DNA from: Amphiura filiformis
Taxonomy: Eukaryota; Echinodermata; Ophiuroidea; Amphilepidida; Amphiuridae
Direction: 5' to 3'
DNA length: 64,000 bases
Assembly (NCBI RefSeq): GCF_039555335.1
Contig: NC_092640.1
Span: 31,874,204-31,938,203 of the forward strand
Position 1 is the first letter of the stretch, and the number at the start of each line of letters is the position of its first letter. The translations under genes and the position numbers were made by a program. The notes under the pieces were generated by a model, which made no database searches, was not told where the DNA came from, and saw only the letters and a list, made by a program, of their open reading frames with translations. Positions 25,053 through 33,926 of this stretch are shown piece by piece.

Positions 25053-25422
25053 GTAAAATATTTTGGTTTTGTGCAAAAGAAAATTATTTTACTGTATATC
25101 TACAAACCTGATGAATCTATTTAGTGATGAATAGAATGTGTGGGCATTTGTAGATTGCTTACTTGCTTACTTGCTTGCTTATGTCGACTCTTGTAGTCGG
25201 ACTCCCATAATAGCTCTCCAAACTGTTCTGTCAAGCATACAATTCTTGATGTCTGGGCCTGTTAATCCTGTATCATCTGCCAGCATCTTGATATAATCCT
25301 TCTTGGGTGCACCTCTTGTTCGTTTTCCATGTTTGGGCTGCCACATAAGAACACTAGAAGCTGCTTCCTCTTCGCTTCTTGCACAGTGCCCTGCAAACTT
25401 TAACCTTCTAATCCTGAGCCTC

Positions 25423-26541
25423 TCAGAGATTGGTAACAGATTCCCATATAGTTCTTTGTTGGTGGTGTGAGTTTGCCATATCTAGTGCCTTCCGCAAGAG
25501 ACGGGTATAGCAGCCATCCATAGCTTTTCTCATTTTGGTTGTTATTGTCCATGTTTCAGCGCCATATGTTAGTACCGATTCTACAGTGGTGGTAAACAAC
25601 TTGATCTTTAGATCTCTTGGTAGATTACTTTTCCAGATCTTGTCCATGCTGTTGCATGCTTTCCAAGCAAGTGCCTTTCTGATGTTGAAGTCCTTCTCAC
25701 TACTGGCAGTCCATGCACCTAGATATTTGAAGTCTTGTACTATCTCCAATTCGCTTCCGTCCAGTGTTTTTATTGAAGACGGAGTTTCCTTGTACAGCAT
25801 TGCCTTGGTCTTCTTGGCATTCATTTCTAGTCCCACTTTCTGTGCAACAGCTTCAACAAGATGTAACAGTTCTTGCGCGTCTTTGAGGTTGTCAGCTAGA
25901 AGAGCAATATCGTCTGCAAAATCCAGGTCTATGATTGTGCGTGGGCCTATTCGCCTACTTTTCCTGGGCTCCAGAGTAAAGCCAAGTCGCTCTTCATTGC
26001 CTTCCATAGCCTTCCTTAAAACATAATCAAGGACTACGATAAAGAGGAATGGTGGCAGAGTGTCTCCCTGCAGAACTCCTGCTTGGATCTCAAAATCCTT
26101 AGTGACACCATCAGGTGATGTGACATGAGCTATAGTATGATGGTACATGCATCCTATGGCAGCCACTAGCCTCTCTGGGACTCCATATGCTCTCATTATG
26201 TCAAGCACTTTCCCACGGTGGATGGTATCAAATGCCTTCTTGAAATCGATGAATATTACTGCTGCATTGAGATTGTTGTTCTTGACTTCCTCAATTATCC
26301 TCCTTAGAGCAAGTATTTGTGACACCGTAGATCTCCCAGGTCGAAAACCATTTTGGTTGAATCTCAGGACCGGGTCAAGGTAAGTGCGAATCCTATTGAG
26401 TAGCAGCCTGTTGAATGTTTTTGCTACGATGGATGACAAACATATTCCCCTGTAGTTCTTCCCTTCTCTTAAATCTCCACTTTTGGGGATTGGTATGAGG
26501 TTGAGAATTGACCACTGGTCAGGTTTCTTTCCATTCATCAA
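25423..26541 (-). CDS. LINE reverse transcriptase (C-terminal half of ORF2)
   Basis: RT blocks are in order: LIPIPKSGDLREGKNYRGIC near residue 15, motif A AVIFIDFKKAFDTIHR at 94-109, motif B AGVLQGDTLPPFLF at 154-167, and catalytic FADD at 208-211 (FADD replaces the commoner YADD, as in many RTE/L2-like elements). The frame is open upstream of 26,541 through EYDTAKKDISEGKSTGEDG to about 26,665, where another shift occurs. Downstream, the expected C-terminal RRLKFAGHCAR region is present but in a different frame from about 25,435 to 25,179. It closely resembles proteins misannotated as craniofacial development protein 2-like in databases. Confidence 0.92.
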   Translation of the reverse strand: MMNGKKPDQWSILNLIPIPKSGDLREGKNYRGICLSSIVAKTFNRLLLNRIRTYLDPVLRFNQNGFRPGRSTVSQILALRRIIEEVKNNNLNAAVIFIDFKKAFDTIHRGKVLDIMRAYGVPERLVAAIGCMYHHTIAHVTSPDGVTKDFEIQAGVLQGDTLPPFLFIVVLDYVLRKAMEGNEERLGFTLEPRKSRRIGPRTIIDLDFADDIALLADNLKDAQELLHLVEAVAQKVGLEMNAKKTKAMLYKETPSSIKTLDGSELEIVQDFKYLGAWTASSEKDFNIRKALAWKACNSMDKIWKSNLPRDLKIKLFTTTVESVLTYGAETWTITTKMRKAMDGCYTRLLRKALDMANSHHQQRTIWESVTNL

Positions 26542-26812
26542 TGCCTCGTTGCAGAAGTTGAGGACTATGTCATCAAGGTTGCAGCGTTTTAGGACTTCAG
26601 GTGGAATCCCATCCTCACCGGTGCTTTTCCCTTCTGAAATGTCTTTTTTGGCTGTGTCATATTCAACCTGATAAAAGCATCAGTTCGCATATTGAACTCT
26701 TCGTATACTTGATCTTTGGCTTCATGCTCATCGGTTACATCTGGTGGGTCTCCAAGTAGTTGCTGGAAGTGTTGGAACCAAGCATTCAGTCTTTCGCCTT
26801 GCGTGTCCCCTT

Positions 26813-28255
26813 TTATTTGGCCTTTTTAAGCAGATTTACGCCCACTAACTTCATTGATGAGGTCCCAGGCTGCCTTATGCTGGCAGTTGATGTTACAATT
26901 CTCCACCTCCTTGATCTTATCTTTCTTTTAAGGATTTGCTCGTTTGCCTCTTCATAAACCTTTCTCAGATGATTCTTCTTAGACTGCAGTTCAGATCTTG
27001 ACATGTTTGAAACTTCTTGGCTGTCCACAAGTTGCGCTTGCTGTAGTTCTCTCCTCGCTTCTTCAATCCTGGGATCATGCCAGATTGCTTCCTTAGGGCG
27101 CTTCCTAGCTTTTGGAATTAGCTCCTCCGCGATATCTTTGTTGGCCTGGATAAAGCATTCATACACTGCTGTAACATTATCATCACAGTTCTTCCTTAGT
27201 GCACTGAATTGGTTCTGCACCTTAATAGTGTAGCGCTCCTGAAGCTCATCATCATGTACTAGTTGTCTCCAGTCATACTTAACTTTCCTTGGTGGAGTTT
27301 TACCACTAGCTCTTAGACTAAGGCGTATTTTGGCTGTCACTATGCGGTGGTCTGAACCTATGCTAGCAAAGGAGTTGTAGGCACAGGAGTTAGTAACACT
27401 ATTTCTCCACTTTCTGCGTACCAGGATGTAATCTATCTGTACCTTAAATCCAGATGGTAATCTACACGTCCAGAGTCGTGGTTCCTTCTTCCTAAAACAA
27501 ACATTTGTGATAACAAGATCATTTTCAAGGGCTAGGTTGTGTAGCATTTCACCATTTCTGTTGGTGGTTTCATGATATGGAAAGTTGTAGTATTCCATGC
27601 CAACACGACCATTGAAGTCACCCATAACGATCAGAAAGCTGTGGGCTGGAACTTGTCGTATCGTTCTGTCTAGTAGTTGGAAGTGTTGTTCTGCATCTCT
27701 TTCCTCAGACACGTTTGTAGGACAATAGGTGACAATAACTGTAGTCCTTGGATTGCCAGCAAGGGTCATGCACAATATTCTAGGTGACACAGAGTTACAA
27801 AATAGAAATGCTCTCTTAGCTTTTGGGCTTAACAGTAGTCCGACTCCCCCTCCAATGGATACTCCGCCAGTATTTCTCCAAGCAGAGGATGAGACGAGTT
27901 GATATCCATCATAAAGATCCTGATGCCTGATTTCCTCGTCTTGGTGCACAATTCGATGTTCCTGTATTCCAATAATGTCTTGGTTGTATAACTTGGCTAG
28001 ACCACATATTTCCTCTTGAAGATGCATACTACTCATTGTTCTTGTGTTGAGAGTAGAAATGTACAACGACTTCTTACATTTAAGGAGTTTTAACTTACTT
28101 ACTTTACTTAACTCACTTACTCCTCCTCTATCCGTGTTCACCCCTCCTTTCGGCTTTAAGGTGACCACTTCATGTATATCAGCAGGTGATACAGATTCGG
28201 AGCTAGGTGATGCTTTGGTAGGGGCTTTAACCCTAGTGCTTTTGGTTGTAGCCAT
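26813..28255 (-). CDS. LINE apurinic-like endonuclease (N-terminal half of ORF2)
   Basis: The first ATG is at 28,255 (MATTKSTRVKAPTKA). Positions below count from a frame opening 15 codons earlier. An exonuclease-endonuclease-phosphatase fold is recognisable: LNTRTM near residue 84, IQEHR with catalytic Glu at 114, MGDFNGRVG at 226-234, and the SDHRIVTAKI block at 316-325. A basic helical region follows. The end, after KRKIRSRRWRIV, is out of frame: another frame in the same DNA reads CQHKAAWDLINEVSG, so a one-base lesion near 26,910-26,918 truncates it, and the corrected frame then meets a TAA near 26,825. The family nicks target DNA to prime reverse transcription. Confidence 0.9.
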   Translation of the reverse strand: MATTKSTRVKAPTKASPSSESVSPADIHEVVTLKPKGGVNTDRGGVSELSKVSKLKLLKCKKSLYISTLNTRTMSSMHLQEEICGLAKLYNQDIIGIQEHRIVHQDEEIRHQDLYDGYQLVSSSAWRNTGGVSIGGGVGLLLSPKAKRAFLFCNSVSPRILCMTLAGNPRTTVIVTYCPTNVSEERDAEQHFQLLDRTIRQVPAHSFLIVMGDFNGRVGMEYYNFPYHETTNRNGEMLHNLALENDLVITNVCFRKKEPRLWTCRLPSGFKVQIDYILVRRKWRNSVTNSCAYNSFASIGSDHRIVTAKIRLSLRASGKTPPRKVKYDWRQLVHDDELQERYTIKVQNQFSALRKNCDDNVTAVYECFIQANKDIAEELIPKARKRPKEAIWHDPRIEEARRELQQAQLVDSQEVSNMSRSELQSKKNHLRKVYEEANEQILKRKIRSRRWRIVTSTASIRQPGTSSMKLVGVNLLKKAK

Positions 28256-28729
28256 TATTGTTAGTCTTTCAGTTGCTGTAGATACTGTTGATGGTCGCAA
28301 CTCCTATCAACAGGTGTCCTGTGGCCGTTGAGAATGAAAGTTGTGCTTCTTTCTTCATCCGCCCTCTGCACTTGTTACTTTTGTCTCCAACCAAAAGCGC
28401 CAAGTTGTTGCTCAGGTCTCAGGACTCCCTGATTTTGTTCACTGGCTGTACGATGAATTACCTTCAAAGCACCCTCTTGCCGTTGTTGAGATTAGATCCC
28501 ACATCCGCATACTGCACCTCTAGGGCCGCTTGTTGCTCCGAGATCCCCTACATATCTGCCTGGGGTCGCAAGATCCCAGTTACCGGTAGTGACCAACGTG
28601 GAGGTTATGTAGAAGTCTTGAGATAGGAGAGGCTATGTACTGGCAGGAGAAGACTTACTCAATCTGCTTCTCTTTTCACCTTTCGGCTAGCCAGCGGCAA
28701 GTTGGGTTCATCCGTAGTATAGGAGTGTT

Positions 28730-28860
28730 TCAAGTAAGCAAAGAAGCAAAGCAAACAAAGTGTAGCAAGGAGAAGGATAGGAAGGAAAGGAATGAAGGAA
28801 GGGAAGGAATGAAGGATAGGGAAACAGCAACTACAGCTACTTCTACAACTACAACTAGTA
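28730..28860. repeat. Purine-rich simple repeat in LINE 5' region
   Basis: Degenerate GGAAGGAAAG/AAGCAAAG repeats followed by CTACAACTA-type triplets on the plus strand. They lie in the 5' part of the LINE, outside its coding frames. Confidence 0.5.
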
Positions 28861-30001
28861 TGCACTAGGCGCATCACTATACTCCTGTGACAATTTGTCA
28901 CCCACCTCCTTGTAGATTACCATTTTATACTTCTAGTATACTTTCGCTTTTTTTAACATAACAAAAATTGAATACCATAACGTGATCACTTTGTACCGAA
29001 CAGTTGCATGAAATGACCGTCCGGCTTTTTAGGCGACAATTACATTATAATATGTAGTACTTTAACTCTCGAGAGGTATAAAAAGTCATTTTAGTGATTG
29101 CTTCTGCCATTTTTAGAAGCAAACTGAAAATACTCAAAACCAGAGGCAAAAATTTGAATATGCGGGAAGTGCCAAATGTGACACACGAAGCAAGGAAACA
29201 ATATCCATGCATTGTTATGATTGTAAAGACAGCAGACGTATCATTGCCTTTCTTTTTTCCATTAATCAATAAATCCATATAATTTTCTCTTCTGTTTCAT
29301 ATATGAAACCTAGATTTCTGTTTGCTATGGGCAGACCTATTTTTTCCATAAAGCCATAATCACACTAATGTTGTTCAAATCTTGTTTTTGAATTGTCACC
29401 AATCCTACCTTGTTTTCTATGATGCGGGGTTTCCGTCAAGAGAGAGACAAAGTCTTAGCATCATTATTATAAAGCTCTCCATAATCATGATTATCTTCTT
29501 TCCAATACCAAAGTTAATGCCAAATATTAACTAAGGTTATCTTCTTAAACACCTTTGGGCAGTTTGTCTGATGTATGCTTAACGATATTGGGCAGACTGG
29601 GCAGATTTAGTATTGGATTCTAAAAAGAAGTGAATATTACTTACGAATACTGTGTTTTACTCCCATTTATTTATTTCATTTTGTACGAGTATATTAGTGA
29701 AGCAAAACTCACTAACAAAATATTGACTGCTCATGATATGCAAAAAATACTGAAGGTTTACTCGAACATTGTATTAATTAAAAATAAGATTTCATATGGT
29801 TCTTTGTCGAAATTGGGACTCGTGTCGTGTAAATTAATCTCAGAACGGACCACTTTCTGCTTTAATTCCATTTCGATTAAACACACTCTGCATGGTTTCT
29901 TGTCGAAACTAGGACCCACGACATTTGAAATTAATCCCAGAACGGACTATTTCCTGTGGAAATCGTGTGAGATTCAATTCTACTAGAAAACTGGTGACAG
30001 C

Positions 30002-30241
30002 TTAAGTGTGCATCACAAAATGTTCTACCAATTTATCCCGCAACTGTAAAAAGGGTTCCATGGTCTCCTTAAAATATGGACGAGTGATGCATCGGTAAAC
30101 ATAACTTTCTCTGTATTCACCACATAGCTCCTTGTCACGAAGCTCCTTGTAATGTTGTTTGAAAAATACAAGGTTATCCGTCACTTTCAAATACCTATAT
30201 AAGTCTTTCATCTCCCTGACTTGATACAACAACACGTTCAA
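30002..30241 (-). CDS. Unrecognised 79-aa coding-like segment, possible terminal exon
   Basis: Unlike most short open frames here, this one has protein-like composition: evenly mixed charged and hydrophobic residues, with YKELRDKELCGEYRESYVYR and a C-terminal LRDKLVEHFVMHT before TAA. There is no ATG at its start. A possible splice acceptor, TATCAAGTCAG, precedes GGAGATGAAAGAC near 30,218, so it may be the last exon of a minus-strand gene or a retained pseudo-exon. An internal ATG lies at MKDLYRYLK. I do not recognise the family, and no upstream exon was found. Confidence 0.35.
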   Translation of the reverse strand: MNVLLYQVREMKDLYRYLKVTDNLVFFKQHYKELRDKELCGEYRESYVYRCITRPYFKETMEPFLQLRDKLVEHFVMHT

Positions 30242-30294
30242 TGTGATAAAACCTTTAAATGCAGTTGTCTTATCATATTTATTAAATAAAATTC

Positions 30295-30542
30295 TACCGT
30301 AAAACCTCGTCTAAAAGCATATAAGGTGTTTTTGATGAAAGCTTAACTGATATGAAACAGCCGTAAATATACAAATACAATAGATTGGTCTAACACTAGA
30401 TTATTTGTATATGCTTGTAGCGGTAATGTATTTGCCCAAACTCCACAATTTTAAAATTTTGCTGATCGATGGCACCTGGATTAATAATTATTTAGCTTTC
30501 ATCAAAAGCACACTACATGCTTGCAGACGAGGTTCTACGGTA
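30295..30542. mobile_element. TACCGTA-ended MITE, 248 bp
   Basis: Inverted ends TACCGTAAAACCTCGTCT and its near reverse complement AGACGAGGTTCTACGGTA, with a TA at each end. AGCATATAAGG and TTTTGATGAAAGCTTA also pair with the right side. The same family occurs at 38,860-39,117. Non-coding. Confidence 0.75.
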
Positions 30543-30639
30543 TGTAATTATGTTGGCCATTTGACCCACATCATTAAGTAATATTTCGAAAGCTAACGGA
30601 AGTGGTACCTGGTCTTTATCACAGAAACAACAAAAATGT

Positions 30640-32140
30640 TGAACCCAACCGTCTTATATTCCAAAATATTTCCATATTCCATAAATTTACCATATTTTGG
30701 CAGAGATACAGTGTATATAGAGCTCATTATTGCAGGCTACGGAGTCATTTCAACAGCACCCCTATTTGGTTTAGTGGGGAAAGATCATTGAACTTTCACA
30801 CAGTGATCAAGTTCAAAATTGCTCGGATTTGGTTATAAACAAGGCTAATGTGTTCCTCTATTATCTAGTCAAAAGGATTCAGAAAAAGTATAGCTTGGTA
30901 TATCTACAACATACAGTTACGGAGTTATATGCAAAGAGATAACATTGTGACGTCACTTGTCTAATTTTGGATCCATAGGGGGCAAAAATGAAAACTGCTC
31001 AGTGCTGCGATTTTGTTGAAAATGGTCTCGAATGGCCTTACCATCAGAAAAAGAATATTTTAAGATGTAAGATTTTTGTTATCTTAAAATATGAGTAATT
31101 TTAATTTTTTTACACTCGCGGAGCCACGCTAAAAACGTAAGTTGAACAATAATGTACAAACCGTGTTCCTCACTTTCGAATATCCTCCCATGTCTCGCAT
31201 CTAAATCTGAAATCCTCCAAAGTAGCACGTTTCATTCTTGGAATGTTCTTCTAAATATACCTTCACAGTACACTGATAAACATGCATACATAACACATAC
31301 TTTACCGGTTAATATCGTATTCTACAAATATCCAATCAAAAGTCCAATTTTAAACATTTTACGCGAGTCTTTGATTCGAGTAAACCGTTGCTGGAGAGTG
31401 GAGTCTATATCTAATTTGTTTGAAATGTTTACTGTTATAGCTACACAATTACTATTTCCGGTAACAAATATGGCAAAAAAATCATTAGAAATTGCATTTT
31501 ATCGTAAATAACTCATGTCACGATTGCCGGCTTCTATATTGAAAATACTTTTAACACAGTAAAATACTTGCCTGAAAGAAGTTGAACCCAACTCAGGCAC
31601 GTATACAGAACTCCGGGAACCGGGCGCGTATTGGCTGCTCCCGTGATAAGTTGGATAATTTAGGAAAATGAAGGCCCAATTGAATCCATTTGTTGCACCA
31701 TTTTTACACTATTTTGCTTCAAACAAAATGTGTACGGTAGCATGACCAAACGGAAGCCAGACCAGCAACTGTTTTTTGTAATCATATGCAGCGGTTAACT
31801 GAGAGAAGGAGATATGGCCCCAATTGAAGCCATTTGGTACACTTACACTCTCATAAATATTATTGTTCGAGAAAAAGTCTTATTATCTGATTTCTATTTT
31901 TTTTAATCTCATTGAAATTTTTGTCTTTTGTAAGGGGCGTATGCGGGTTTTTACACAGTGTTGAAATCCTCTAGCAGTGTTGAAATCCTCTAGACCTCAC
32001 CAGGGGACCTTATATGGCCCATGAACCCCGGCCGTCAATCGCTGCGCTCCGTTCGCTCCGCTCATTTGTCCATTTTGTAAATATTTTTCAGGCAGTTTTG
32101 ATTTTACCTATTCTCATGCCTGATATATAAGAGTTTAATT
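30640..32140. other. Non-coding spacer
   Basis: AT-rich single-copy sequence. A 119-codon open frame at 31,152-31,511 shows no recognisable domain and a low-complexity composition. No RNA gene or mobile element end was identified. Confidence 0.4.
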
Positions 32141-32141
32141 T

Positions 32142-32288
32142 TAGGTATTAGATAAAGGGTTTAAAGCAGACCCTTATAAGAAGTAATCGGTGTCTTGCCT
32201 TCCGCGCAACTAACATTCTTACTATACCTCAACAAGACACCGATTATTTCTGATAATGGTCTGTTTCTCACCCTTTATCTAATACTTA
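32142..32288. mobile_element. 147-bp hairpin MITE
   Basis: Ends TAGGTATTAGATAAAGGG and CCCTTTATCTAATACTTA are complementary. Inner arms AAGTAATCGGTGTCTTG and CAAGACACCGATTATTT continue the hairpin. It directly abuts the minisatellite. Non-coding. Confidence 0.7.
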
Positions 32289-32289
32289 G

Positions 32290-32985
32290 GGGGTTTGGCT
32301 AGTAAACCTACAGTACAAGACAAGACAAGGATACCTGGTAGTGATCTTGGTAGAGTCATCCACCACAGTGTCAACTACCAACCCTCTCAACTTTACCCCT
32401 CCTTACGGGTGTTGAACAGTAAACCTAAAAGACAATTGATGACAATAGTAAACAAACAAGACAACACAAGGATGCTTGGTAATGATCTTGTACAGAGATC
32501 CACCCAACTACAAAATACCAACCCTATCCACTTTACCCCCTCCTCAGGGGTAGTGGATAGCAAACCGACAGGACAAGACAAGGACGCTTGGTAGTGAACT
32601 TTGTATAGAGATCTACCGCAGTACGCACTACCAACTCCATCCACTTTACCCCTCTTTAGAGGTGTTGGATAGTAAACCTACAAGACAATTGATGACAATA
32701 GTAAACCTACAAGACAAAACAAAGATACTTGGTAGTGAACTTTGTACAGATATACACCACAGTATACATAACCAACTCTATCCGCTTTACCCCCTCCTTA
32801 GGGGTGTTGGATAGTGAACCCAAAAGACAATTGATAACAATTGATGCTTGGTAGGGAACTTTGTACAAAGATCTACAAGAGTACACCCTGCCAACGTTAT
32901 CCACTTTACCTCTCCTTTTGGGCGTTGGATAGTAAACCTTCAAGACAAAACAAAGATTTTTGTGACAATAAACCGCAGTAAACAA
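32290..32985. repeat. Minisatellite, about five copies of 110-140 bp
   Basis: Repeats share GTGTTGGATAGTAAACC, ACAAGACAAGACAAGGATGC, GGTAGTGAACTTTGTACAG and ATCCACTTTACCCCTCCTTA. The GGTAGTGA-type mark recurs near 32,336, 32,478, 32,590, 32,731 and 32,850. A single-copy fragment lies at 63,370-63,440. Open frames here are repeat artefacts. Confidence 0.85.
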
Positions 32986-32999
32986 ATGTTACCAAACAT

Positions 33000-33660
33000 G
33001 TAAAACTTTCTATTTCAGTTTTGTTTTATTCAAAATGACTTTCTATCTCAGTTTTGTTTAATTCATTCTTTTTTCAACACAACACTAAACAAGCACCATG
33101 TTTGCATCTTGATATTTACTTTTACTTCATTGAATTGTTTCATTTTTGTAAATCAATGGAGGAAAGTGGTGATTATCTGTGCAATAAAAGACGTGAAAGT
33201 GAATTGGCACATTATCTGCAACATTGTGTTTGAAGGGGACGTCTTGCATTTTCGTGTGGGTCCCATGTATGAATATAAAAATGCAGGAATCAAAGTAGGA
33301 CTATCGCACATGTGACCATTATTACTATTTTCCCACAAAAACTGTGGAAAGATCAAAATATTAGATCCTTTTTAACATCCTTAACATCCTCCGAAGATGT
33401 TAGGATCAATTTGCCCATTTTGATCCCATTTATGGTCAATTTCTGCACCATTTTATAAGCATGGGAACCCAACCTCAATAGTTATACTTATAGCATTGTA
33501 ATTCTTTTTACAATCTATGCATGGACCTACTGAAAACAACATAGATTGATACAATTGTAGGTTTAGATTTTTTAACCATAAGAAATATAAAGTATAAATA
33601 AAGTTCACAGCAATACCAAGTGACTCCCCAGGAATATTCTTAAACACGTTTGAAGGTCAT
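33000..33660. repeat. TLR upstream region, duplicated at the right edge
   Basis: This block, with GTTTTGTTTAATTCATTCTT, AACACTAAACAAGCACCATG and GGTCCCATGTATGAATATAA, recurs at about 63,460-63,930 in the same order and orientation. Its first 150 bp also match 61,380-61,540 and 61,550-61,690. It lies just upstream of the TLR and so probably duplicated with TLR genes. Confidence 0.8.
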
Positions 33661-33673
33661 GAACTTTCCCGCC

Positions 33674-33680
33674 TATATAA
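33674..33680 (+). promoter_or_regulatory. Possible TATA box for the TLR gene
   Basis: TATATAA lies about 250 bp before the TLR start codon, followed by a TTTCTA pyrimidine repeat. The position is plausible for a promoter with a short 5' UTR, but AT-rich DNA makes chance occurrence likely. Confidence 0.25.
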
Positions 33681-33926
33681 TTTCTATTTCTATTTCTACT
33701 TTCTATTTGTTGGGCCTTTTGTGTAGTTGGGTTTCATCTTCACTGATTTTTTGGTCATTTCATTTCATTTGAAAGAAGCTATGTAGAGGGACTAGTCATG
33801 ACTTGCTAGAGCAGCCAACCAAACGGAGTAGAAAGGTATGGAATCTTAAAACATTCAGTGTTCATGAAGGTGTGACATGTGGCATACTGTTTGACTTTAT
33901 ATTGACTAAGTTTAAAAACGTACATC

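Larger units (their letters stand above)
21906..25128 (+). mobile_element. Penelope-like retroelement with inverted 5' tail and pLTRs
   Basis: Structure in order: an inverted copy of the element's 3' tail (21,906-22,402, matching 24,596-25,092 over 497 bp), a direct repeat of 80 bp (22,403-22,482), the coding region, the 3' tail, and the second 80-bp repeat (25,049-25,128). The flanks repeat TGAATAGAATGT (21,896-21,907 and 25,128-25,139), a target duplication of about 12 bp. Such terminal direct repeats with a partial inverted extension are characteristic of Penelope-like elements. The two repeat copies look nearly identical, which suggests a fairly young insertion. Confidence 0.93.
25157..28909 (-). 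mobile_element. RTE-type LINE, broken, 3.75 kb
   Basis: Minus-strand non-LTR retrotransposon with an endonuclease then a reverse transcriptase. The flanks duplicate TTGTAGATT (25,148-25,156 and 28,910-28,918), and copies 1 and 2 have the uninterrupted sequence GTAGATTACCATT. The 3' end is an almost UTR-less stop (25,179-25,181) followed by about 22 bp of TAAGCAAG-type tandem repeats, and the total length is near that of RTE elements. Several frameshifts and a stop make it defective. It lies only about 20 bp from the Penelope element. Confidence 0.9.
18350..30640. repeat. Segmental duplication, copy 3
   Basis: Third copy, expanded by a truncated TTAA MITE with a nested piggyBac-like MITE (19,551-20,524), a hAT-like MITE (21,168-21,556), a Penelope-like element (21,906-25,128) and a LINE (25,157-28,909). 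Similarity to copies 1 and 2 is strong to about 29.6 kb and becomes patchy to about 30.6 kb, where ATTTGACCCACATCA still matches 4467 and 11,803. Confidence 0.8.

Noticed and set aside
25535..28626. Plus-strand open frames up to 163 codons over the LINE
   Set aside because: They are antisense to recognisable endonuclease and RT domains.
31152..31511. A 119-codon open frame
   Set aside because: No start context, domain or conservation; composition follows AT-rich DNA.
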